Source of the DNA: DATJSJ01 sp035504175
GTDB taxonomy: Bacteria > Pseudomonadota > Alphaproteobacteria > Acetobacterales > Acetobacteraceae
Assembly: GCA_035504175.1 (NCBI GenBank)
Contig: DATJSJ010000222.1
Coordinates: forward strand, 1 to 15,383
Reading direction: 5' to 3'
DNA length: 15,383 nucleotides
The first letter of the stretch is position 1. Every line of letters begins with the position of its first letter. The notes under the pieces are model-generated. The model was not told the DNA's origin. It ran no database searches and saw nothing but the letters and a program-made list of their open reading frames with translations. This document shows positions 1 to 5,547 of this stretch, piece by piece. Made by a program: the position numbers and the translations under genes.

Positions 1-187
1 GTGGCGCGCCGGGCTCGCGCCGGCGGCGTGGCAGGCCTGGTCGGACTGGGTCCGAACGGCGATGGCACGGCTGGCGCAGCGCTTGCCGGTCGATGCGCCG
101 CGGCCGGAGGGACGGCCGGACGAAGCGCTGGCCCGCGTCGCGCGGCAGATCGAGCTGATGGACGGCGCGCTGCGGCGGTTTCGCTAG
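1..187 (+). CDS. 3' end of an unidentified protein (partial)
   Basis: The second reading frame is open from the left edge to a TAG at 185-187, giving the last 61 residues of a protein that begins outside the window. The segment is rich in Trp, Ala and Arg near its start (WRAGLAPAAWQAW) and ends in a helical stretch (ALARVARQIELMDGALRRFR). I chose this frame because its third positions are almost all G or C, whereas the competing first frame runs on into the AT-rich repeat and looks like a shadow. The product is not recognised. A C-terminal helix of a membrane transporter of the FUSC/aromatic acid exporter type is a loose possibility only. The gene is convergent with sufE, with the palindromic element between them. 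Confidence 0.5.
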   Translation, partial: WRAGLAPAAWQAWSDWVRTAMARLAQRLPVDAPRPEGRPDEALARVARQIELMDGALRRFR

Positions 188-189
188 AG

Positions 190-320
190 CGCTGGTGTGA
201 TGATTCGAAAATTCGCGATATTTCATAACGTGAATTTCCGAATCTGAGTCACACCAGATTCAATGGTTTAGTGGCCCGATTCACGTGAAATTCGCCGAAG
301 CGAATTTCACGATCGGGACA
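190..320. repeat. AT-rich palindromic element (MITE/REP-like) between convergent genes
   Basis: Two nested inverted repeats lie side by side. The first spans 192-257: CTGGTGTGA (192-200) pairs with TCACACCAG (249-257), and GATTCG (202-207) with CGAATC (239-244). The second spans 275-317: CGTGAAATTCG (284-294) pairs perfectly with CGAATTTCACG (301-311) around a six-base loop, and CCCGAT (275-280) pairs with ATCGGG (312-317). The base composition is clearly more AT-rich than the flanking genes. No protein is encoded. It sits between two gene ends, where such elements are tolerated and may also act as a two-way terminator. Whether it is repeated elsewhere in the genome cannot be seen from one copy. 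Confidence 0.65.
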
Positions 321-333
321 CTGGCAGCCGCGC

Positions 334-780
334 TCAGCCGGCCGGCTGGAGCGCGGCGACCTCGCGGATCTTGCGCGCCATCGCGGCGATGCCGTTGCCG
401 CGATTGGTGGAGAGCGCCTGGATCAGCCCGAGATCCTGCAGGAAGGCGGGATCGGTCGCCCCGATCTCCTCCAGCGTGCGGCCCGAATAGACGCGAAGCA
501 GCAATGCGACGAGGCCGGAGACGATCGCCGCATCGGAGGTGCCGGCGAGATAGAGCGCACCGTCGCGCAGCTCGGCCTCCATCCAGACCTTGCTCTGGCA
601 GCCCGGCACGCGATGCGCGTCGTCGATCCAGGCCGGCGGAAAGGGCGGCAGCCTGCGACCCATGTCGATGATGAACTGGTAGCGATCCATCCAATCGTCG
701 AACAACGAGAGCTCGTCGCCGATCGCCTCGATCGCCGCCGCGGCGGTCGGCTCCTGCGGGGTCACGAACGGGCTCACCAT
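334..780 (-). CDS. sufE: SufE family Fe-S cluster assembly sulfur acceptor
   Basis: This 148-residue protein matches the SufE family in length and motifs. SufE takes the persulfide sulfur from the cysteine desulfurase SufS and passes it to the SufBCD scaffold in the cytoplasm, for Fe-S cluster building under stress or iron limitation. The signature VPGCQSKVWM (residues 58-67) carries the acceptor cysteine, Cys61. The N-terminal part has the usual helical F-D-D-W-M-D-R-Y segment, and the C-terminal part the N-R-G-N-G-I-A-A-M motif. The ATG at 780 is the first in frame and gives normal length, but no strong ribosome binding site precedes it. No other suf gene is in the window, so this is a stand-alone copy. 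A small membrane-protein gene lies 90 bases upstream on the same strand. Confidence 0.92.
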   Translation of the reverse strand: MVSPFVTPQEPTAAAAIEAIGDELSLFDDWMDRYQFIIDMGRRLPPFPPAWIDDAHRVPGCQSKVWMEAELRDGALYLAGTSDAAIVSGLVALLLRVYSGRTLEEIGATDPAFLQDLGLIQALSTNRGNGIAAMARKIREVAALQPAG

Positions 781-870
781 GCACCCGATGTGCGGTGCGC
801 AGCCGATGGCGTCAACCCGGCCACGCCGAGGCGCGGAGCGCGCACGGGGAGGTCGAGGGCCGTGCCGCGG

Positions 871-1092
871 TCAGGCGCGCAACGCGGTGACGGCGGCGGT
901 CTCCGGATGCGGCGCCGGCAAGTGGTGCAAGCCCCCGACCGCGATCGCGGCGATGATCAGCGCCACGGCACCGAGGATCGCCACTGCGGCGACCATGCCG
1001 GCGGCCGGAACTGGCTGCGACACCCTGGTGGAGAGCGCATCCGGCGGTGCGGACCCGAGCACCCCTCGCGCCTTGCTGCCGCCCATGACCAT
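871..1092 (-). CDS. small single-helix membrane protein, function unknown
   Basis: This 73-residue open frame encodes one clear membrane helix, about residues 32-55 (AAGMVAAVAILGAVALIIAA and onward), between a short Gly/Ser/Arg-containing N-terminus and a His/Pro-containing tail. The ATG at 1092 was chosen over a start 60 bases upstream because GGGAG lies ten bases before it and because the extra residues would be an Arg-rich stretch typical of GC-rich shadow sequence. It is on the same strand as sufE, 90 bases upstream, so the two could share a transcript. No family is recognised. It may be real and lineage-specific, since the helix and ribosome binding site agree, but small GC-rich frames are often spurious. 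Confidence 0.45.
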   Translation of the reverse strand: MVMGGSKARGVLGSAPPDALSTRVSQPVPAAGMVAAVAILGAVALIIAAIAVGGLHHLPAPHPETAAVTALRA

Positions 1093-1444
1093 GGCAAAGC
1101 TTCTCCCGCGCGCCGTCCTCCGGCCGACCCCAACGGCCGGCCGTCGCGGCAAAATAGACCGCAGCAGGTTTCGCTCCCGTGACCATGATCACGCCCGGTT
1201 CACGACCGGCCGCGGTGCCGGCCTGGGAGGTCGTGCGTCGGGTGCCGTCGCACAAGCCCGGCTTCGCGGCCGGGTCGAAACGGATCGGTCACGCAAGCGG
1301 GACCGCGCGCTTCGGTGCGCGTGTGAGCCGCGTCACATGGCGGACTACAAGCGGCGGTAATATGACGACTGCGGAACGTTACGACTTTTTTCCCGCGGTG
1401 CCCGGCGCGCGGCCGGCACCAATCCGAGCCCAGGAGAACCTGCC
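1093..1444. other. intergenic region upstream of the double-glycine peptide gene
   Basis: These 352 bases separate the divergent small membrane-protein gene from the peptide gene. Most of it is GC-rich with no convincing gene. From about 1356 to 1392 it becomes AT-richer, including TAATAT at 1358-1363 and a T run at 1386-1391. This is the likeliest place for the peptide promoter, although I see no good -35 partner 16-18 bases upstream of TAATAT. An inverted repeat, GGTGCC (1397-1402) with GGCACC (1415-1420), lies just before the Shine-Dalgarno sequence. A 28-codon open frame (1362-1448) ends in a TGA that overlaps the peptide's GTG start. Confidence 0.4.
1432..1436 (+). promoter_or_regulatory. 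Shine-Dalgarno sequence of the double-glycine peptide gene
   Basis: AGGAG lies eight bases before the GTG at 1445. It is one of the best ribosome binding sites in the window. It decides the start of a gene that would otherwise be passed over for its size and its GTG start. Confidence 0.75.
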
Positions 1445-1603
1445 GTGACCAGACCTGACCAGCTTGCCGAGAAGAACGACTTGCTGCCGGCGCCCATCCA
1501 ACTCACCCCCGACCAGCTCGAGGAGGCGGCCGGTGGCTGCGGATGCGGCACCGTGATCATCGTCGTCGTGCGTAAAGGCCTTCCCGTGTTCGACGCGGTG
1601 TGA
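1445..1603 (+). CDS. putative double-glycine leader peptide (RiPP or bacteriocin precursor-like)
   Basis: This 52-residue peptide has an acidic, Leu-rich N-terminal half and a short hydrophobic C-terminal half joined at Gly30-Gly31. The leader segment is LTPDQLEEAAGG (residues 20-31). Counting back from a cut after Gly31, hydrophobic residues fall at -12 (Leu20), -7 (Leu25) and -4 (Ala28). This is the spacing known for leaders cut by C39 peptidase-containing ABC exporters. The remaining 21 residues start CGCG, run through a Val/Ile stretch (TVIIVVV), then RKGLPVFDAV, with two cysteines (Cys32, Cys34). The GTG start is fixed by AGGAG eight bases upstream. The next gene on the same strand encodes a Cys-rich protein 121 bases on. 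No modification enzyme, peptidase or exporter is in the window, so whether it is cut, modified or secreted is inference. It could also be a non-secreted small protein with a chance match. Confidence 0.7.
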   Translation: MTRPDQLAEKNDLLPAPIQLTPDQLEEAAGGCGCGTVIIVVVRKGLPVFDAV

Positions 1604-1724
1604 TCCGGCTGTCGTGACCACGACTGAGATCTTCGCCTGACGCCGGGCGGCGTGAGGCGTACGGCGCCGGAGTTGCCTCTCCGGGCCTGGCATCTCACGC
1701 CGCATCCACTGAAGGAGCGGGACG
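1604..1724 (+). promoter_or_regulatory. structured spacer between peptide and Cys-rich protein genes
   Basis: The 121-base spacer contains several inverted repeats. GTCGTG (1611-1616) pairs with CACGAC (1619-1624). GCGGCGTGAG (1647-1656) pairs perfectly with CTCACGCCGC (1694-1703). Inside the latter, CCGGAG (1667-1672) pairs with CTCCGG (1679-1684). A transcript could fold into a long branched hairpin directly after the peptide stop. No U run follows, so it is not a classic intrinsic terminator. It could stabilise the peptide message or reduce read-through into the next gene. It ends in a strong AAGGAG (1712-1717) seven bases before the next ATG. Confidence 0.45.
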
Positions 1725-2225
1725 ATGACCGAGACCAAGGCTCCGGCAACCGAGAGCAACGGCTCCCGGGCGCTGCTCTGCCCCAGCTCGCAGCCGCAGC
1801 CCGGCGCGCGCATCTTCGGCATGGTGCGCAAGACGGAGGCGGGCGACCGCATCGGCTACTTCACCGAAGCCCTGCCGGCGACGCCGGAAGCGCTGGCGCT
1901 GCCTGCCCCCGCCTTGCCGACCGAGGTGTTCCGCATTGCTGCCCCGTGCGCCGAGCATCGCTGCCCGCATTATGACGGCAGCGAGTGCCAGCTCGGGCAC
2001 CGCATCGCGCGGATGCTGGATCCGGTGGTCTCCGGCCTGCCGCACTGCGCGATCCGCCCGACCTGCCGCTGGTTCCGCGAGCACGGCAAGGCCGCCTGCC
2101 TGCGCTGCCCGCAGGTGGTGACCGATATCCGCGAGGTGAGCGATTTTCAGCGCGAGCTCGCGGGCCTGGAGCCGATCGAGGTGCCACGCGACGCCGCAGC
2201 CACAGGCCAGCCGATCGGCGGGTGA
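1725..2225 (+). CDS. cysteine-rich putative metal-binding protein, function unknown
   Basis: This 166-residue soluble protein has eight cysteines. Seven lie in the central region: Cys75, Cys80, Cys88, Cys108, Cys114, Cys125 and Cys128, with His78, His82 and His92 between them. The pattern is C-x4-C-x7-C-x19-C-x5-C-x10-C-x2-C. The most distinctive blocks are CAEHRCPHYDGSECQL, LPHCAIRPTCRWF and ACLRCPQVVT, and such ordered Cys/His spacing suggests zinc or Fe-S binding. There is no signal peptide or membrane helix. The N-terminal 70 residues include a Gly/Phe/Arg-containing segment (ARIFGMVRKTEAGDRIGYF). The start is fixed by AAGGAG seven bases upstream of the ATG. It follows the double-glycine peptide gene on the same strand, so a role connected to that peptide (partner, immunity, redox or metal handling) is possible but unproven. 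I do not recognise a named family. Confidence 0.72.
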   Translation: MTETKAPATESNGSRALLCPSSQPQPGARIFGMVRKTEAGDRIGYFTEALPATPEALALPAPALPTEVFRIAAPCAEHRCPHYDGSECQLGHRIARMLDPVVSGLPHCAIRPTCRWFREHGKAACLRCPQVVTDIREVSDFQRELAGLEPIEVPRDAAATGQPIGG

Positions 2226-2314
2226 TCTGCGGGCCCGACGAGCGACTATCCCAGGCTACCTGGATCCGAGAGGCCCGGCCGCTACCCTGATGGGGCCCGG
2301 CACTTCCCCGCTTC

Positions 2315-3631
2315 CTACAGGATGAAGCGGCTCAGATCGCCCTTCTGGGCGAGCGGCGCCACGCGGTCGCGGACATAGGCGCCGTCGACCCGGACGGTGT
2401 CGCCGCGGCGCTCGGTGGCCGTGAAGCTGATCTCCTCGAGCAGCCGCTCGAGCACGGTCGCGAGCCGGCGGGCGCCGATATTCTCCACGCGTTCGTTGAT
2501 ATCGGCGGCGAGTTCGGCGAGCGCGTCCACCGCATCCTCGGTGAACTCGAGCCGCACGCCCTCGGTGTCCATCAGGGCGGCATACTGCTTGAGCAGGCTG
2601 TGCTCCGGCTCGGTCAGGATGCGGCGAAGATCGGCGCGGGAGAGCGGCGCCAGTTCGACGCGGATCGGCAGCCGGCCCTGCAGCTCGGGCAGCAGATCGG
2701 CGGGCTTCGCCAGATGAAAGGCGCCGGAGGCGATGAACAGGATGTGGTCGGTCTTCGCCGGCCCGTACTTGGTCGAGACGGTGGTGCCCTCGATCAGCGG
2801 CAGCAGGTCGCGCTGCACGCCCTCGCGGGAGACGTCGCCGCCGCGAAAGCCGCCCTCGGTGGATCGCGCGCAGACCTTGTCGATCTCGTCGAGGAAGACG
2901 ATGCCATTGTTCTCGGCATGGCTGACCGCATCCTTGGTCAGCGCATCGGTATCGAGCAGCTTGTCGGCCTCCTCGCGTGCCAGGGCGGCGCGCGCGGCGG
3001 CGACGGTCATGCGACGGCGCTGCTCGCGGCGACCGAACATGCCTTTCATCATCTCGCCGATATTGATCACCTGGCCGGGCGGCATGCCGGGGATGTCGAG
3101 CTGGCCGATCGGGCTGCCGGAATCCGCGAGGCTGACCTCGATTTCCTTGTCCTCGAGCTGGCCGCCGCGCAGCAACTGGCGAAAGCGGCTGCGCGTGTCG
3201 GCGGCGGCGTTTTCGCCCACCAGCGCCGTGATCAGGCGCTCCTCCGCCGCGTGCTCCGCGCGTTCCTGCACGCCCTTGCGCGAGCTGTCGCGCAGCATGT
3301 TGATGCTGACCTCGATCAGATCGCGCACGATGCTCTCGACGTCGCGGCCGACATAGCCGACCTCGGTGAACTTGGTCGCCTCGACCTTGAGGAACGGCGC
3401 CTGGGCGAGCTTCGCCAGCCGGCGCGCGATCTCGGTCTTGCCGCAGCCGGTCGGGCCGATCATCAGGATGTTCTTGGGCACGACTTCCTCGCGCATCGCC
3501 TCGGGCAGCTGCTGGCGCCGCCAGCGGTTGCGCAGCGCGATCGCCACCGCGCGCTTGGCGTCGTCCTGGCCGACGATGAAGCGATCGAGCTCGGAGACGA
3601 TCTCGCGCGGGGAGTAGGTGGAAGCGTCCAT
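2315..3631 (-). CDS. hslU: ATP-dependent protease ATPase subunit HslU (ClpY)
   Basis: HslU is the AAA+ unfoldase that feeds substrates into the HslV peptidase in the cytoplasm. From the ATG at 3631 the protein has 438 residues, normal for the family. It begins with the typical YSPREIVSELDRFIVGQDDA segment. Walker A is GPTGCGKT (residues 59-66), the pore loop is GYVGRD, and Walker B is IVFLDEID. The insertion domain, the sensor GARRL and the C-terminal DLSRFIL, which docks into HslV, are all present. A GTG at 3655 would overlap the hslV stop as GTGA and add eight residues. The ATG fits the family length better, but neither start has a strong ribosome binding site. It directly follows hslV on the minus strand, so the two are co-transcribed. 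Confidence 0.97.
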   Translation of the reverse strand: MDASTYSPREIVSELDRFIVGQDDAKRAVAIALRNRWRRQQLPEAMREEVVPKNILMIGPTGCGKTEIARRLAKLAQAPFLKVEATKFTEVGYVGRDVESIVRDLIEVSINMLRDSSRKGVQERAEHAAEERLITALVGENAAADTRSRFRQLLRGGQLEDKEIEVSLADSGSPIGQLDIPGMPPGQVINIGEMMKGMFGRREQRRRMTVAAARAALAREEADKLLDTDALTKDAVSHAENNGIVFLDEIDKVCARSTEGGFRGGDVSREGVQRDLLPLIEGTTVSTKYGPAKTDHILFIASGAFHLAKPADLLPELQGRLPIRVELAPLSRADLRRILTEPEHSLLKQYAALMDTEGVRLEFTEDAVDALAELAADINERVENIGARRLATVLERLLEEISFTATERRGDTVRVDGAYVRDRVAPLAQKGDLSRFIL

Positions 3632-3651
3632 TCTGTCGGGGTCTCGGGCTT

Positions 3652-4215
3652 TCACAGTGTCTCTACGATGACCTTGTCGTTGGTGTAGACGCAGATCTCG
3701 GCGGCGATGCGCATGGCGCGACGCGCGATCTCCTCCGCCGTCAGGTCCGGCATTTCGATCAGTGCGCGGGCGGCGGCGAGCGCGTAGTTGCCGCCGGAGC
3801 CGATCGCGATCACGCCGTCCTCCGGCTCCAGCACGTCGCCGTTGCCGGTCAGCGTGTAGCTGTGCGCGCGATCGGCCACCGCCATCATCGCCTCGAGCCG
3901 GCGGAGGTAGCGGTCAGTGCGCCAGTCCTTGGCCAGTTCGACGCAGGCGCGTTCGAGCTGGTTGGGGAAGCGCTCCAGCTTGGCCTCCAGCCGCTCGAGC
4001 AGGGTGAAGGCATCGGCTGTGGCCCCGGCGAAGCCGGCGAGCACGGCGCCGCCGCCGATGCGGCGGACCTTGCGCGCGTTGCCCTTCACGACGGTCTGGC
4101 CGAGGCTCACCTGGCCATCGCCCGCCATGGCGACCTGGTCGTGGCGGCGGACGCAGAGGATGGTGGTGCCGTGCCAGCCGATTGGATCGGGCTGGACCTG
4201 GGTGTTCGGGTGCAT
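3652..4215 (-). CDS. hslV: ATP-dependent protease proteolytic subunit HslV (ClpQ)
   Basis: HslV is the threonine peptidase that forms the barrel of the HslUV (ClpYQ) heat-shock protease. The protein has 187 residues. The mature enzyme should start at Thr17 (TTILCVRR), which lines up with the catalytic Thr1 of E. coli HslV, and Lys49 lines up with active-site Lys33. The motifs AGDGQVSLG, FAGATADAFTL, ELAKDWRTDR and AIGSGGNY are all present. Unlike the E. coli enzyme, which loses only Met, this one carries a 16-residue propeptide ending in WHG that must be removed. There is no start codon between the ATG at 4215 and Thr17, so the extension is real. No Shine-Dalgarno sequence is visible upstream. 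hslU follows with a possible four-base overlap. Confidence 0.97.
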   Translation of the reverse strand: MHPNTQVQPDPIGWHGTTILCVRRHDQVAMAGDGQVSLGQTVVKGNARKVRRIGGGAVLAGFAGATADAFTLLERLEAKLERFPNQLERACVELAKDWRTDRYLRRLEAMMAVADRAHSYTLTGNGDVLEPEDGVIAIGSGGNYALAAARALIEMPDLTAEEIARRAMRIAAEICVYTNDKVIVETL

Positions 4216-4223
4216 AGGGCGGT

Positions 4224-4254
4224 TAGATGGTCGGGATCGGCTGCGCGGGCAAGG
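4224..4254 (-). promoter_or_regulatory. possible RpoH-type heat-shock promoter of hslVU
   Basis: Read on the minus strand, CCTTGCC (4254-4248) is followed after 15 bases by GACCATCTA (4232-4224). This resembles the sigma-32 pattern CTTGAA, 13-17 bases, CCCCAT-T-A, with mismatches in both boxes. hslVU is a known RpoH-controlled operon in many proteobacteria. If used, transcription would begin within a few bases of the hslV ATG at 4215, which would fit the missing Shine-Dalgarno site. Confidence 0.3.
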
Positions 4255-4317
4255 CTCGGGGCTGCCCGGCGCGCCGGCCTGCCCTGACCGATCGGAGGGG
4301 CCGCTCGAGGCTGCGGC

Positions 4318-4806
4318 CTATTGCAACAGCCGGTTCGGGCGAGTGGTGAAGGAGAGGAAGCGGGCGATCGACCATCGCCCGCCCGGCTGGCGGCGGAAGA
4401 TGTCGATGCCCTCCTCGGTGCTGGTATCGGCGTCCGTCGCGGTCTGCACGGTGAGCGTCCAGGTCAGCCGGACGACCGCGAGGTCACCGGCGAGGATGAT
4501 CTCGTGGATGTCGGGCTCGTCGTAGTGCAGCTGCAGGCCGGGCCTGGCGAACAACCTGGCCAGATTGCCGCAGAGAGACGCCCGCGTGCCGTGCAGCTTG
4601 TCCGGGACGGCGTAGACGAGGTCGGGGGCGAACAGATCGCACACGTCCGCCGACGCGCGAGCGTTGAACGCCTGCGTCCAGTGCGCGAGCCGGGAGCGTA
4701 TCGCCGCCCGGTCGCCCGCTGCGGCCGCATGCGCGGGTGGTGGCGTCGCGCCGGCAGCGAGGGAAACGGCCAGGATGCAGATCAGCCAGCGCCAGTGCTC
4801 AGGCAT
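4318..4806 (-). CDS. secreted SnoaL/DUF4440-like (NTF2-fold) protein
   Basis: The 162-residue product begins with a signal peptide: a short positive start, a hydrophobic core (LICILAVSLAAGA, residues 8-20) and a likely cut after AHA at residue 27. The mature part reads as a DUF4440/SnoaL-type NTF2-like domain. It has a helix with WTQAFNARASADVCDLFAPD, then LVYAVPDKLHGT, strands around IILAGDLAVVRLTWTL, and a closing GGRWSIARFLSF. This fold often binds small molecules and in some members catalyses reactions, but the family does not fix a substrate. The ATG at 4806 was chosen because it opens the signal peptide; a longer frame upstream would add 48 Arg/Pro-rich residues. It lies upstream of hslV on the same strand with a gap of about 100 bases, and probably has its own transcript. 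Confidence 0.78.
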   Translation of the reverse strand: MPEHWRWLICILAVSLAAGATPPPAHAAAAGDRAAIRSRLAHWTQAFNARASADVCDLFAPDLVYAVPDKLHGTRASLCGNLARLFARPGLQLHYDEPDIHEIILAGDLAVVRLTWTLTVQTATDADTSTEEGIDIFRRQPGGRWSIARFLSFTTRPNRLLQ

Positions 4807-5107
4807 CGTGGTCCCCGGGATGCGCCCGTCATCCTGCGCGGGAGGGTGCGGTCTTGCCAGCGCCGGGCGGGCGCGGCGGGGCGGTCTCGGCGTGAGTGGC
4901 ACTTCGTCCCGGCGGCCGGGCGGGACCCCGCGACCGGTGAGGCTCAGCACGCCTGTCGCCGGTGAGCGCCCACCGATCCGCCGACTGCTCAGGGCCGCGT
5001 CCGCCCGCGCCGGAGGATCCGGTCGGTCGTTTCGGATGTAGCTGCCGTCACATCATTGCAAAACAATCCCGTGTTCAATGGCGTCACTTGCCATCGGAGA
5101 ACACGCT
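4807..5107. other. intergenic region between divergent genes
   Basis: These 301 bases separate the divergent DUF4440-like gene (minus) and the small Cys/Trp protein (plus). Most is GC-rich and carries no convincing gene; the open frames across it are Arg/Pro/Gly-rich and lack ribosome binding sites. The last 65 bases (about 5040-5105) are less GC-rich (CATTGCAAAACAATC) and are the likeliest promoter region for the small plus-strand gene, but no clear -35/-10 pair can be assigned. Confidence 0.4.
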
Positions 5108-5275
5108 ATGACTGAATTGCTGTCGCAGGCTCGCCTGCAGGAAATGGCCGCCCCGCCCGAAGTATCGGCGAATCCGGCGCATCGGCCAACCCTGGTTTGT
5201 TGCTGGACCGTCGACGCCGCGACCGGCCGGCCCGTCTGCCACTGGGAAATGGAGCCCTGCTCGACGGAGAGGTAG
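5108..5275 (+). CDS. small Cys/Trp-containing protein, function unknown
   Basis: This 55-residue frame opens at an ATG preceded by GGAG with eight bases of spacing. The N-terminal half (MTELLSQARLQEMAA) is helical and has no membrane segment. The C-terminal half carries a compact block, LVCCWTVDAATGRPVCHWEM (residues 30-49), with three of the four cysteines and two tryptophans, and the fourth Cys near the end. The symmetric V-C-x-W ... V-C-x-W arrangement around a D-x-x-T-G-R turn suggests a small beta-hairpin held by cysteines or a metal. I do not recognise a named family. A good ribosome binding site and a non-random motif argue that it is real. It is convergent with the tRNA-Ala gene. Confidence 0.55.
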   Translation: MTELLSQARLQEMAAPPEVSANPAHRPTLVCCWTVDAATGRPVCHWEMEPCSTER

Positions 5276-5403
5276 TTGTGAGGCCGGGGAACGAGTGTCG
5301 GGGCCGACGCTGCTCGCGCATCCCTCGCGCGGGCAGACTCCCGCCCAAACCCCTACGTGGTCGTCGGGCGCGGGTGTGCGTTCAAATCCGCCCCACGACT
5401 GGC

Positions 5404-5479
5404 TGGTGGAGCCAAGGGGAGTCGAACCCCTGACCTCCTGAATGCCATTCAGGCGCTCTCCCAACTGAGCTATGGCCCC
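5404..5479 (-). tRNA. tRNA-Ala (anticodon GGC)
   Basis: The minus strand folds into a full 76-base cloverleaf. The acceptor GGGGCCA pairs with TGGCTCC (one G-T pair). The D-arm contains AGCTCAGTTGGGAGAGC, the anticodon arm is CTGAA-TGGCATT-CAG with anticodon GGC, and the T-arm is AGGGGTTCGACTCCCCT. The CCA end is encoded. The gene reads GCC and GCT alanine codons, heavily used in this GC-rich sequence. It lies 68 bases beyond the stop of the glycosyltransferase gene on the same strand. Confidence 0.97.
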
Positions 5480-5547
5480 GACCGGCTTGGGAGCGCGGCT
5501 TATAGCTCGCGCCCTCGCCGCAGATCAACCGGCCGTGCCGCGCGCGC

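Noticed and set aside
1337..1360. Seven-codon frame MADYKRR before the peptide gene
   Set aside because: No ribosome binding site and too short to separate from chance.
2226..2314. GGGCCC-containing gap between the Cys-rich gene and hslU as a possible terminator
   Set aside because: Only short self-complementary words are present, with no stable stem followed by a T run.
2600..3688. Long plus-strand open frame opposite hslU (362 codons)
   Set aside because: It is antisense to a clear hslU, is rich in Asp, Leu, His and Ala with no family-like motif, and is the usual mirror frame of a GC-rich gene.
5380..5400. TTCAAATCC next to tRNA-Ala, resembling a T-arm fragment or attachment site
   Set aside because: The flanking bases do not pair into a T-stem, and no duplicated tRNA end or integrase is present.
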